A stretch of 64,000 nucleotides of DNA from Robiginitomaculum sp. (GTDB lineage: Bacteria; Pseudomonadota; Alphaproteobacteria; Caulobacterales; Maricaulaceae): the NCBI GenBank assembly GCA_021776615.1, contig JAJFFO010000007.1:310001-374000 (forward strand), given 5' to 3'. Below, piece by piece: positions 1-8,473 of this stretch; the stretch's first letter is position 1; each line of letters starts with the position of its first letter. Position numbers and translations under genes: made by a program. The notes below the pieces were generated by a model, which was not told where the DNA came from, ran no database searches, and worked only from the letters and a program-made list of their open reading frames with translations.

Positions 1-133
1 GAATCACCCGGTCGCGATCGCGCTGATACGGGGTGCGCGTAGCACTGGGCGCTTGCGGGTAAAGCCGCCCACGGCTTGTCGCCGGGTCGGACGCAAATAT
101 GGCACGCGGGGGAATTGAGAAGATTTCTGTCAT
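1..133 (-). CDS. dGTP triphosphohydrolase-like protein, N-terminal fragment (partial)
   Basis: The minus strand from an ATG at 133 is open to the window edge (44 codons) and ends in [13 protein letters not shown]. This closely matches the conserved N-terminal TRTPFQRDRDRIIHS segment of bacterial deoxyguanosinetriphosphate triphosphohydrolase-like HD-domain proteins. The catalytic HD residues lie outside the window. The gene diverges from erpA, a neighbour arrangement I recall from other alphaproteobacteria. The family hydrolyses dNTPs to the deoxynucleoside plus triphosphate. The call rests on one motif, and no strong Shine-Dalgarno is visible before the ATG. Confidence 0.72.
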   Translation of the reverse strand, partial: MTEIFSIPPRAIFASDPATSRGRLYPQAPSATRTPYQRDRDRVI

Positions 134-215
134 GAATTTACTTTGTATGCATGTTTGGGATCCCCATATAACCATAGCTGCGCTATATTCCTACCGTTGA
201 AAGGGAGCCTATCTC

Positions 216-545
216 ATGAGCGACACGCAGGTCACGCTATCCGCTGCGGCGGCAAAACGCATAAACGCCATCATGGCGCAGCACGGCCATAAGGCATTGC
301 GCGTGGCGGTGGTCGGTGGCGGCTGTTCCGGTTTTTCCTACACGTTTGATTTCGCCGAGGCCCCGCAAAGCGATGATTTGGTGATTGAACGCGATGGCGC
401 CACCGTGCTGGTCGACACGGTTTCTCTGGACTTTCTGGCTGGCTCAGAAATTGATTATGCCGATGAACTGATTGGCGCGGCGTTCAAAATCAACAACCCT
501 AACGCCAAAAGCGGTTGCGGCTGCGGCACCAGCTTTTCGCTCTAA
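216..545 (+). CDS. erpA: Iron-sulfur cluster insertion protein, ErpA/IscA family
   Basis: A 109-residue A-type carrier that would receive and deliver Fe-S clusters to apo-proteins in the cytoplasm. The three family cysteines are present: C37 in GGGCSGFSY and C101/C103 in SGCGCGTSFSL at the C-terminus. Length is typical for HesB/IscA/ErpA. An AAGGGAG Shine-Dalgarno at 201-207 lies 8 nt before the ATG and fixes the start. The gene stands alone and diverges from the dGTPase-like gene; the glycan operon begins 77 bp downstream. ErpA is preferred over IscA because no isc or suf genes are adjacent, but the two are hard to separate by eye. Confidence 0.9.
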   Translation: MSDTQVTLSAAAAKRINAIMAQHGHKALRVAVVGGGCSGFSYTFDFAEAPQSDDLVIERDGATVLVDTVSLDFLAGSEIDYADELIGAAFKINNPNAKSGCGCGTSFSL

Positions 546-622
546 CCAACTTTACACTCTGACGAGGGCCAAAACCCGCATTTATCTTTTGACCCCGAAG
601 GGTGCGCTGGCTATCAGAAGCT

Positions 623-1804
623 ATGCAAAATTCCGACCCGCCCATTCGTGTACCCTTTTGCCGCCCCGATTATGGGCGCGAAGAACGCGATGCTTTTGAA
701 GAGGCGATTGCCGGCGGCCGCCTGGAGGGCGGCGGCGCGCAAACCAAACAATGCGAAACATTGTTGGAAAAAAACACCGGCGCTGAACGGGTGCTGATCA
801 CCCCATCGTGCACCGCCGCGTTGGAAATGACCGCTTTGGCGCTGGAACTTGGCCCCGGCGATGAAGTGATTATGCCGGCTTTCACTTTTGTTTCGACCGC
901 CAACGCCTTCGCCCTACGCGGTGCCGTGCCGGTATTTGCCGACATTGACCCGTTAACGCTTAATCTTGATGTCGCGGCCGCGCGGGCCGCCATAACCCCG
1001 CGCACCCGCGCTATCATGCTGGTGCATTACGCCGGTGTCGGCTGCGAGATGGAGGCGTTTTTAGCCCTGTGCGCAGAACATAATCTGGTGTTACTGGAAG
1101 ATGCGGCGCAAGGCATTGGCGCGGCGTGGAATGGCAAAGCGCTGGGCAGTTTTGGGGCCATGGCAGCGTTCAGCTTTCATCATACCAAAAACGTCACCTG
1201 CGGTGAAGGCGGCGCGCTTTTGGTCAATGCGCCAAACTTTGTCAGACCTGCCGAATTTATCCGCGATAAAGGCACCGACCGGGCCGATTTTTTGCGCGGG
1301 CAGGTCAGTAAATATGAGTGGCGCGTGCTGGGTTCATCTTATTTGTTGAGTGAGTTGGCTGCTGCGGTCCTGCTCGGTCAACTCAAGCGCGAGGAAGAAT
1401 TGACCAGAGCGCGCCTGAAAATCTGGCAGATTTATGAAGAGCATTTTGGACGCCTCAACTCCATCCGCACCCCACATATTCCAACAGCCGCCCGTCATAA
1501 TGCGCATATTTATGCCATCCGCTTTGCAAATCAGGAATTACGCGATGCTTGCGCCAAGCATATGCGCAGCCTAGGGGTCATCGCGGCGCCGCATTATGTG
1601 GCGCTGCACCTGACACCGGCAGGGCAGAAATATGGCCGGGCATCAGGTGAATTGCCGCACACCATAGATGCCGCCCAAACCTTGCTGCGCCTGCCGCTCT
1701 ATAGTGCTATGTCCGCCGACGAAACCGCTTTGGTGATTGAGAGCCTGACCAGCTTTTTGCATAGCAATGGCCTCGATACTGACGCCATAACGCCCGCGCC
1801 ATGA
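623..1804 (+). CDS. wecE: dTDP-4-amino-4,6-dideoxygalactose transaminase, WecE/RffA type
   Basis: A PLP-dependent DegT/DnrJ/EryC1/StrS sugar aminotransferase of 393 residues from the ATG at 623; an in-frame GTG at 602 would add seven residues. It is strikingly close to E. coli WecE: TPSCTAALEM, GDEVIMPAFTFVSTANAF, HYAGVGCEM, the cofactor-binding EDAAQ (about residues 159-163) and the Schiff-base lysine in FSFHHTKN (about K189). The reaction is conversion of TDP-4-keto-6-deoxyglucose to TDP-4-amino-4,6-dideoxygalactose (TDP-fucosamine) using glutamate. It is the first gene of an eight-gene operon and its stop overlaps the next start (ATGA). No rml or other wec genes are in the window, so the TDP-sugar substrate must be supplied from elsewhere. 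Confidence 0.88.
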   Translation: MQNSDPPIRVPFCRPDYGREERDAFEEAIAGGRLEGGGAQTKQCETLLEKNTGAERVLITPSCTAALEMTALALELGPGDEVIMPAFTFVSTANAFALRGAVPVFADIDPLTLNLDVAAARAAITPRTRAIMLVHYAGVGCEMEAFLALCAEHNLVLLEDAAQGIGAAWNGKALGSFGAMAAFSFHHTKNVTCGEGGALLVNAPNFVRPAEFIRDKGTDRADFLRGQVSKYEWRVLGSSYLLSELAAAVLLGQLKREEELTRARLKIWQIYEEHFGRLNSIRTPHIPTAARHNAHIYAIRFANQELRDACAKHMRSLGVIAAPHYVALHLTPAGQKYGRASGELPHTIDAAQTLLRLPLYSAMSADETALVIESLTSFLHSNGLDTDAITPAP

Positions 1805-3648
1805 CGAAGGCAATTACCCCTGCGGCAAGCCTGCATGACCGGGCGATAATTGGCATTGTCATTGCCCTCTGTGCGGCATTTTTGATTCTGCCACTAAGTG
1901 CGTTGTATTATTTGGGTCGTGGCATGGATGTCTCCGACACCGGGCATTATTACACGGCCATTCGCCATCTTGCTGACGTAAAAATGATGAGCACGCAATT
2001 TGCCCTGGTGTGGAAATTGCTGCCTTTGCCGGACAACATATATGTGAACCGCCTGATGCTGTTTGTGCTGCTTATAGGCAGCGGAGCCGCCATGTTTATG
2101 CAGGCCGGGCGCTCGGTGCTAGCCCCTGCGTCTTCCTTGCCATTACAAAACTGGTTACTGGCCAGTGTCGGCGGCGGCGGCGCAGCAATTTATTATTATT
2201 ATTGGCTGCCCGATCCGTCATACAATTCGGTTGGGCTGGTATTAATGGCGCTGGTGCTAGGTGCTGTTTTCGCTTTGGTGAAACTGGTCAATGTGCAGTC
2301 ATGGCAGTTTCGCGGAGCCGCTATGCTGGCCGGTTTTTCCGGTTTGGCCTTGAGCTTCACGCGCCCGGTGTCCGCCCTTATCCTCTTGACGATTAGCGCC
2401 CTATTATTTTTGCTGTTGGCGGAACGGCCATGGCAAAAACTATTGCCATTGGCGGTCTTCACTTTGCTGGGTGCGGCATTGTTTTTCGCCTTGGTGCAGG
2501 TGTTTATTGAGCCGATAAACATCACCTGGGAACGCCTGCAAGGCGGTATGCAAAAGCGCGAAATTTTGGGCATTAACCGGCTCGTCGGCAAGGGCTTTGC
2601 CGGGTTTTCCAATGAGGTTTCGACGGCCCTCGGCAAGGCACCCTTTGGTTTGTTTTTAGCGATTATTGGTGGCGCATTGGCGGCGCCGGGCGTTGCGGCG
2701 CGTCTGACCAACGCAACCCATGCCTATTGGCTAAACCTGATTGGTGGACTGCTTGGCGCGGCAGGGTTGGCGTATTTATCGTTCAATTTCTGGCGCGAAA
2801 CCGAAGGATTAGGCGCGGTTGGCTTAAACCATATTGCCGCCCTCTCCCTCAATCTTGGGCTTATTGCCGTGCTTAGCGCCGGATTGGCGGCGGCATTACA
2901 AACAAAGCCCGAATGGCGTCATCAGTTTTTGCGGCTAACGCTGGTTTGCGCCTTGCTGGTTTTGGTTAGTTTAAGTTTTTCGGCGTTTGGCACCGGAGCA
3001 TGGCTGAGAAAGTCTGGCATTGCCGGGGTATTCATTGTGCTGGCCTGCGCATTAATAGCCGTGCAAATGGCCAAGAAAGGCGGCGTGGTCTGGTCGTTGG
3101 GCATGGCGGCCGCGCTTTTGCTGGTCATGCTGGGTGTGCGCGCCAATATGACGCAATCGCCATATCGCCAGAGCACACCATTGGCCGAGCAAACCGCGCA
3201 AACCAGCATTCGCGGTGGGCGCAGCATGATACGCACGGATGTAGCAACCAAAGCCTTTTTTGATGCGTTAAATGCGGTAGCGGACGATATGGGTCCGGTG
3301 GGTCAACGCCCGATCCTCATCGACCTGTCCGGCCGCTTGCCCATGGTGCAATACCATATGAACGCGCGGCCGCCCTATACCGCCTGGCTGCTCAGTGCTT
3401 ATGACGGCTCCGACGCTTTTTTTGCCCATCTTGTCGGGCGCATGAGTGAGGAGGAATTGGCGCGAGCATGGATTTTGGATGCGCCCGGCTATAAATATCG
3501 GTTGGACCCGGCACCCTTGGCCGCGCGCGGGTTTGATTTGCAGGATGATTACCGCGTCGCCGCGAAGACAATGGCACCCTATATAGAGAATGAAATTGTG
3601 CTATTGGCCCCAAAAGCACGACCATTACGCGCCGTGGAAGCACAATGA
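1801..3648 (+). CDS. Multi-spanning membrane protein, putative GT-C-fold glycosyltransferase
   Basis: A 615-residue protein with about a dozen hydrophobic segments through residue about 450, then a soluble C-terminal region of about 150 residues. An early loop carries DVSDTGHYY (about 43-51), resembling the acidic first-loop motif of GT-C enzymes that use polyprenyl-phosphate sugars. It lies between a sugar transaminase and a flippase-like gene, with ATGA overlaps on both sides. I infer transfer of a lipid-linked sugar on the periplasmic face. An O-antigen polymerase-like or purely structural role is possible. I do not recognise a named family. Confidence 0.55.
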   Translation: MTKAITPAASLHDRAIIGIVIALCAAFLILPLSALYYLGRGMDVSDTGHYYTAIRHLADVKMMSTQFALVWKLLPLPDNIYVNRLMLFVLLIGSGAAMFMQAGRSVLAPASSLPLQNWLLASVGGGGAAIYYYYWLPDPSYNSVGLVLMALVLGAVFALVKLVNVQSWQFRGAAMLAGFSGLALSFTRPVSALILLTISALLFLLLAERPWQKLLPLAVFTLLGAALFFALVQVFIEPINITWERLQGGMQKREILGINRLVGKGFAGFSNEVSTALGKAPFGLFLAIIGGALAAPGVAARLTNATHAYWLNLIGGLLGAAGLAYLSFNFWRETEGLGAVGLNHIAALSLNLGLIAVLSAGLAAALQTKPEWRHQFLRLTLVCALLVLVSLSFSAFGTGAWLRKSGIAGVFIVLACALIAVQMAKKGGVVWSLGMAAALLLVMLGVRANMTQSPYRQSTPLAEQTAQTSIRGGRSMIRTDVATKAFFDALNAVADDMGPVGQRPILIDLSGRLPMVQYHMNARPPYTAWLLSAYDGSDAFFAHLVGRMSEEELARAWILDAPGYKYRLDPAPLAARGFDLQDDYRVAAKTMAPYIENEIVLLAPKARPLRAVEAQ

Positions 3649-4586
3649 CCGGGATTAGCAAAACACACTGGTTTTTGGCCCTGAAAATCGCCATCAGTGT
3701 GGCCCTGTTATATCTTCTTTTCCACTTTGTGGATGTTGGCGATGCCGCCAAGGCCGCCATTGGTGCCAATTTTGTATTATTGGCCTTGGCGGGCTTGGTC
3801 CGGCTTAGCATTTTTGCGCTTGATGCACTGCGTCTGCATTGGATGGAACCGGTACCAGCTTTTGCTTATGTTCAGCATTTACGCTTGGCATTACGCGGGG
3901 CGTTTTTCTCACAATTGGGATTTGGGTTTTTGACCGGCGATGCCTATCGCGCCGTGGGCTATGCCAAAGGCGGCGGCACGCTGGCGCAACCGGCGGCGCA
4001 TTTGCTGGCCGCGCGCCTTGCCGGCATCTCCACGACCGCATTATTTGCTTTATTGTCGGCGTTTTATCTGATGGCCGGTGATACCGGTGCCTTGCGCAGC
4101 TTTGCCCAACGTATGGGTATTGGGGTTTTTATCGCTGCCATAATCGTCGGATTATTGCTGTGGCTGGTGCTGAAAGTATTGCCAAAATTCACCTCGGCGG
4201 CCAATCGCGAGCGCCTCGGCCATGGTCTTGCCGCTTTGCGCCGCCTGAATTTTCGCATTTGGGCGTTGAGTATTTTTGTGGTGCTGGCGCGCGGGTTTTC
4301 GCTATGGCTGGTATTCGCAGCATTACACCAGCCTCTATCTTATGCGGTGGCATTATTGGCCAGCGTCACTGCGACTTTAGTGACGTTAATTCCGCTTGCC
4401 TTTGGCGGCCTTGGCCTGCGCGAAGGCACATTGGCCGGGGTGGCAACCTTGTTTGGTGCGCCGGCAGCCATTAGTGTCAGCGCCGCCATATTGCTGCGGC
4501 TGGCGATTGTTAGCGCCGCCTCTATCGGGCTGCTGATAAGTGCGCTTTTGCCCGAGGCCGAAGCGCCCGCGGGTGAGAAACAATGA
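3645..4586 (+). CDS. Flippase-like membrane protein (UPF0104 / LPG synthase TM-domain family)
   Basis: A 313-residue integral membrane protein with about eight hydrophobic segments. Family-like features are FFSQLGFGFLTGDAYRAV (about 88-105) and IPLAFGGLGLREG in the C-terminal third, as in proteins sharing the membrane fold of lysylphosphatidylglycerol synthase/flippases (PF03706). No soluble aminoacyl-transferase domain follows, so it is not MprF itself. Such stand-alone proteins often sit in glycolipid or polysaccharide loci and are suspected lipid-linked sugar flippases. It overlaps both neighbours by 4 nt. The family call is fairly firm; the transport role is inferred from context. Confidence 0.75.
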   Translation: MTGISKTHWFLALKIAISVALLYLLFHFVDVGDAAKAAIGANFVLLALAGLVRLSIFALDALRLHWMEPVPAFAYVQHLRLALRGAFFSQLGFGFLTGDAYRAVGYAKGGGTLAQPAAHLLAARLAGISTTALFALLSAFYLMAGDTGALRSFAQRMGIGVFIAAIIVGLLLWLVLKVLPKFTSAANRERLGHGLAALRRLNFRIWALSIFVVLARGFSLWLVFAALHQPLSYAVALLASVTATLVTLIPLAFGGLGLREGTLAGVATLFGAPAAISVSAAILLRLAIVSAASIGLLISALLPEAEAPAGEKQ

Positions 4587-5302
4587 CCAGCGCGGCGATT
4601 ATGCAGCCGGTCTATCTGCCATGGCTTGGCTATTTTGAGCAAATGGCCATTTGTGACCATTTTATATTTTTGGACGATGCGCAATATACCAAGCAGGATT
4701 GGCGCAATCGCAATCGCATCCGCACCAAGGATGGCTGGATGTGGCTTACCGTGCCGGTGCGCAAAGATAGCTTAAAAGCGCGCCTTTGCGACATTCACAT
4801 TAGCGACCACGGCCATTGGCAGCGCACGCAATTGCGCGCCATTACGCAAAACTATGGCCGCGCGTCTTTTTTCCAAGACATATTTCCGGTTTTGGAAAAA
4901 GCCTTTGCCGCCGCGCCGGAACACCTGACTGATCTGACCATGGGGCTGGTGCAGGACTTTGCGCCATTGCTGGGCATTAAAACGCCAATCGTGAAGGCCA
5001 GTTCTATCCCCAGCACAACCTCCAAAACTATAGATCCGGTGGCCCGCATTGGCGAATTATGCCAGCATGTCGGCGCCGATATTTTCTACACCGGCCCGGC
5101 GGCGCAATCCTATATGGCCGATGATGCTTTGGCCGGACAGGGAATAAAACCGGTGTTTCAGGATTACCAGCATCCGGTTTACACCCAAGCCCATACGGGC
5201 TTTGAAAGCCATATGGCGGTTATTGATTTGCTGATGAATCACGGCCCGGCATCGCGCGAGATTTTGCTTTCTTCGCCGCGTCCGGCCATATTAGGCGCAT
5301 GA
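4583..5302 (+). CDS. WbqC family protein
   Basis: A 239-residue soluble protein with the WbqC-like signature at its N-terminus: IMQPVYLPWLGYFEQM, then FLDDAQYTKQDWRNRNRI and WLTVPVR. The WbqC family (PF08889) recurs in O-antigen and capsule clusters near aminotransferases. Its biochemistry is poorly defined; a role in acylating or modifying amino sugars has been suggested. Here it sits four genes after the WecE-type transaminase and overlaps both neighbours by 4 nt, which supports an amino-sugar modification step. No signal peptide is present, so it is cytoplasmic. Confidence 0.85.
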   Translation: MTSAAIMQPVYLPWLGYFEQMAICDHFIFLDDAQYTKQDWRNRNRIRTKDGWMWLTVPVRKDSLKARLCDIHISDHGHWQRTQLRAITQNYGRASFFQDIFPVLEKAFAAAPEHLTDLTMGLVQDFAPLLGIKTPIVKASSIPSTTSKTIDPVARIGELCQHVGADIFYTGPAAQSYMADDALAGQGIKPVFQDYQHPVYTQAHTGFESHMAVIDLLMNHGPASREILLSSPRPAILGA

Positions 5303-6438
5303 AGAAGCCAATGCTTTTTGTCAGCGGACCACCGCGTTCGGGCACCACTTTGGTGGATAAATTGCTATGGAATGTACCGAGTATTGATTGCTTTTCGCAA
5401 CCATTACCATTGTTGTTGGTGGCGTTAAAGGCAGCATTTTTGCGCAATCTTTCCTGGCCCGAAAAGCTTTGCGCTTACCCACTAAACGACCAGCAATTCG
5501 AGAATGCCTATGATGCTGACGCATTTCAGGGTTATTTGCAAAACCATGCCTTCGAGCGGGATGAATTGCGCGCCGTGCTGGAGGCCATGCGCCCCTTCAC
5601 CGGGCAATATTTCAAGCCAGATAATTTTTTGAACGTTTTGGAATATTGGCAAGGGGGAAACCTTGCCGACTTCGCCCGCCATTATTTCAGCCATTACCGG
5701 CAAAAGCCGGATAAAGGCGTGCGGGTCTTGGGGTGGAAAGAAGCGGGCGCGGAAGAGTTTTTGCCGTATTTTTTGTCCAAGGGCATGAAGGCCATTCTCA
5801 TCATTCGTGACCCGCGCGACATTGCTGCCTCGCTTTACCATGGCAAGACCGACGCATATGGCGGGCAGAAACGACCGCTTTTGTTTATGGTAAGGCAATG
5901 GCGAAAATCCGCCGCTTACCATGCAAAATTCGCCGCCCACCCGGATGTCACTTTGGTGCGCTATGAAGACTTGGTGCAAGACCCGCAGGCCCATCTTGAC
6001 CTTTGGCAAAATTGGTTAGGGTTGGAGCCCGATGCCCAAGTGACCACTTTGCAAAGTCAAAGCGGCGAAAACTGGCACGGCAATAGCGCTTTTGCCGCGC
6101 TGGAAGGCATCTCCACCAAAGCCATTGGACGCCACGAAGACGTGCTGCCCGCGGACCAAGCAGCGTTTATCGAAGCCGCGTGTTTTGGCGAGATGTTAAG
6201 CCTTGGCTATGCGCCAAAAATCACCAAAAATGCGGTGGAAGCGGCGCTGGAAGTCGGGCCGGGGCAGGATTATCTGGGCCGTGAAGCCTTAGCCCATTAT
6301 GCTTATGATGAGGAGCGGCGCGATGAGGAATGCCGCCGTTGGCAACACCTTTGCGCCCAGAAAAACGCCTTTGACGCCGCGCAATTTGTATTCAATGAAA
6401 ATTATCAAAAATTATACCAAATAGTCGGTACGTCATGA
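5299..6438 (+). CDS. Sulfotransferase family protein
   Basis: A 379-residue PAPS-type sulfotransferase. The 5'-phosphosulfate-binding P-loop is SGPPRSGTTL at residues 9-18, and the 3'-phosphate-binding region is LIIRDPRDIAAS at about residue 170. A further family feature is VRYEDLV at about residue 215. There is no signal peptide, so it would act in the cytoplasm on a nucleotide- or lipid-linked glycan. It is translationally coupled to both neighbours by ATGA overlaps. A second, distinct sulfotransferase lies two genes downstream, suggesting sulfation at two positions or of two acceptors. No PAPS-synthesis genes are visible. Confidence 0.85.
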   Translation: MKKPMLFVSGPPRSGTTLVDKLLWNVPSIDCFSQPLPLLLVALKAAFLRNLSWPEKLCAYPLNDQQFENAYDADAFQGYLQNHAFERDELRAVLEAMRPFTGQYFKPDNFLNVLEYWQGGNLADFARHYFSHYRQKPDKGVRVLGWKEAGAEEFLPYFLSKGMKAILIIRDPRDIAASLYHGKTDAYGGQKRPLLFMVRQWRKSAAYHAKFAAHPDVTLVRYEDLVQDPQAHLDLWQNWLGLEPDAQVTTLQSQSGENWHGNSAFAALEGISTKAIGRHEDVLPADQAAFIEAACFGEMLSLGYAPKITKNAVEAALEVGPGQDYLGREALAHYAYDEERRDEECRRWQHLCAQKNAFDAAQFVFNENYQKLYQIVGTS

Positions 6439-7451
6439 GCCGTCAGATCATAACCGCACCGCGCGCCTCAACAATTATTTACGGCCTCGCTGCCGCCAAC
6501 AACAATGGCGTCTGGCTCTTGCCAGCCAATGTCTGCCCGGCAGTGCCGCTGGCTTTGATACAGGCCGGTGCAGACTTTGAGTTTATCGACATCGACCCAG
6601 CCAGCTTTTGCATGAGCATTGCTGCGCTCAAAAAGCGCGCCAGTGACAAAACCCGGCCCGCGATTTCCGGGCTGATTTACGTGCATGCTTACGGGTTTGC
6701 CGCCAATGCCAAAGCCGACCTCGCTGCGCTTCGGGCTGCATTGCCCAGGCCCGCTTTGCTGATTGACGACCAGTGCCTCGGCCTGCCCAAAACAGATTTT
6801 GACGCAATGCCAAGCGGCGATGTTGATGCGGTAATTTTCAGCACCGGCGCAGGCAAGGTGCTGGATTTAAATGGCGGCGGCTATGGCGTGCTGTTTGGCG
6901 ATATTGCCTACGCGTTGCCGCCGCCAATGGATGAGAAATTGGCGGCACAAAACAATGCTACCAACACGGCACGCTATAAGACTGCCATGCAGGCCAAGCG
7001 GTCATTTTTTGAACCGGGTGCCGACAAGACCATCGCGCCGTGGGTTTGCGGCAGTCCGGATATTGAGTGGGCGGCAATGCAAAAATCCATTGATGAGCGC
7101 CTGCCCGGCATTCTGGCCCATAAAAAAGCGCTCAACCAAATTTATCATGAGGGGCTAACCGGCCTGCGCGGATTATCGCCTTTACCCGCGGCGCAGCAGC
7201 TGTGGCGTTATAATGTGCGGGCGCAAAACCGCGATGAATTTTTGGCGCTTTTGTTTGATAAGGGCCTGTTTGCCTCAGCGCATTATTACCCTGCTTCGGC
7301 ATTATTCGGCCGGGCACACATTGATGACCAACATTACCCCCAAACCGATGCTGTGCATGACAACATTCTCAACCTGTTCAATGATCTGAACTTCACAGAA
7401 GAACAGGCAAGACACGTTGTCTCTCTCGCCCGCGACTTCTATAGTCAGTAA
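6435..7451 (+). CDS. Divergent DegT/DnrJ/EryC1/StrS-like PLP enzyme
   Basis: A 338-residue protein with the fold landmarks of sugar aminotransferases in altered form. ANVCPAVPLALIQAG and FIDIDPASF correspond to the P-F-V-pocket strands. DDQCLG (about 110) matches the cofactor-clamping EDAAQ, and STGAGKVLDLNGGGYG (about 136-151) carries the expected Schiff-base lysine (about K141) and the glycine-rich turn. It is shorter than WecE and too divergent for a substrate call. It lies between two sulfotransferase genes, overlapping the upstream one. It may be a second sugar transaminase or dehydratase making another amino sugar. Confidence 0.68.
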   Translation: MSRQIITAPRASTIIYGLAAANNNGVWLLPANVCPAVPLALIQAGADFEFIDIDPASFCMSIAALKKRASDKTRPAISGLIYVHAYGFAANAKADLAALRAALPRPALLIDDQCLGLPKTDFDAMPSGDVDAVIFSTGAGKVLDLNGGGYGVLFGDIAYALPPPMDEKLAAQNNATNTARYKTAMQAKRSFFEPGADKTIAPWVCGSPDIEWAAMQKSIDERLPGILAHKKALNQIYHEGLTGLRGLSPLPAAQQLWRYNVRAQNRDEFLALLFDKGLFASAHYYPASALFGRAHIDDQHYPQTDAVHDNILNLFNDLNFTEEQARHVVSLARDFYSQ

Positions 7452-7471
7452 GCAGAGTTTTAGGGGCGCTT

Positions 7472-8473
7472 ATGTCATTTGTATTTTTGCTGTGTTCTGA
7501 ACGTTCGGGCAGCAATCTCATCACTTCTATCATGAATGGCCACGGGCAGGTTTCCGGCCCGCCGCCTTCGCATTTATTTCGCCTGTTTGGACTAAATGCT
7601 CATGTCTATCACCCGTTATCGGCGGTCAAAAACTGGCAAGCATTTTTGACTGATTTGACCGATGCCCGCGACTGGATGATTGGCGAATGGGACAGCAAGC
7701 CCGATGTCGCCGCCTTCACCGCGGCCTGCCCGGACCAAAGCATTGCGCAAGTCTTTGATTTTCTCTATGGGCAGGAATGCCGCCCCGGCGAACAGATTAG
7801 CTTCGTCAAAGAGAATTATACCTATTTGATTTTACCATTTTTACTGGCCAATTGGCCTACCTGCAAATTTGTTTATTCGGTGCGTGACCCGCGCGATGTC
7901 GCGGCATCGTGGGTGAAAACCACCGCTGTACCCGGCGGCGTTAAGCGGGCGATTGATGTCTGGGTAGAGGATCAAAATGCCAATCTGGCAGCCTTTCGCC
8001 AGCTGCAACCCAGCAATCGCATTATCCAAGTGCGCTATGAGGATTTGATCCAAAACACTGAGGCACAAGCGCAGGCCCTGTGCACGCACCTTGGCATTGG
8101 CTATGATCCGGCCATGTTGAATTTTCATCAGGACCAACGCACGCAGCGCAATGCCAAGCGTACGCAGGCATGGGAAAACCTTGCCAAGCCAATTCTCACG
8201 GGTAATGCGCAAAAATATAAATCCGTATTGAGCGCTGCGGAAATCCGCTATGTTGAACTGCGTTGCGCCAGTTTAATGCGCGCTTTTGATTATCCATTAC
8301 AAAGCGATGCGGGCGCTTTTTCGCCCGAGGCGGCGCAAGCGGAAGCGCGGAAACTAGAGACCGAATTGTCGCCGGGTGAAGATGCCAGTGAACCATCCCC
8401 ACGCGAACAGCATCAGCGCGATGAGAGACAAAAAATCATTAAGCGTATCGTGGCGCGCGCGGGGGCAGCATGA
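7472..8473 (+). CDS. Sulfotransferase family protein (second copy)
   Basis: A 333-residue sulfotransferase with its P-loop at the extreme N-terminus (LCSERSGSNLI, residues 7-17) and the 3'-phosphate site YSVRDPRDVAAS at about 135-146, followed by VRYEDLI. The C-terminal 50 residues are charged and Glu/Arg-rich, probably a disordered tail. It has only motif-level similarity to the sulfotransferase at 5299-6438, so it is not a recent duplicate. It begins 20 nt after the DegT-like gene, the only non-overlapping junction inside the operon, and overlaps the glycosyltransferase by ATGA. Confidence 0.85.
   Translation: MSFVFLLCSERSGSNLITSIMNGHGQVSGPPPSHLFRLFGLNAHVYHPLSAVKNWQAFLTDLTDARDWMIGEWDSKPDVAAFTAACPDQSIAQVFDFLYGQECRPGEQISFVKENYTYLILPFLLANWPTCKFVYSVRDPRDVAASWVKTTAVPGGVKRAIDVWVEDQNANLAAFRQLQPSNRIIQVRYEDLIQNTEAQAQALCTHLGIGYDPAMLNFHQDQRTQRNAKRTQAWENLAKPILTGNAQKYKSVLSAAEIRYVELRCASLMRAFDYPLQSDAGAFSPEAAQAEARKLETELSPGEDASEPSPREQHQRDERQKIIKRIVARAGAA

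Noticed and set aside
472-699. Open frame of 75 codons overlapping erpA and wecE
   Set aside because: It is out of frame with two well-supported genes and has no family features.
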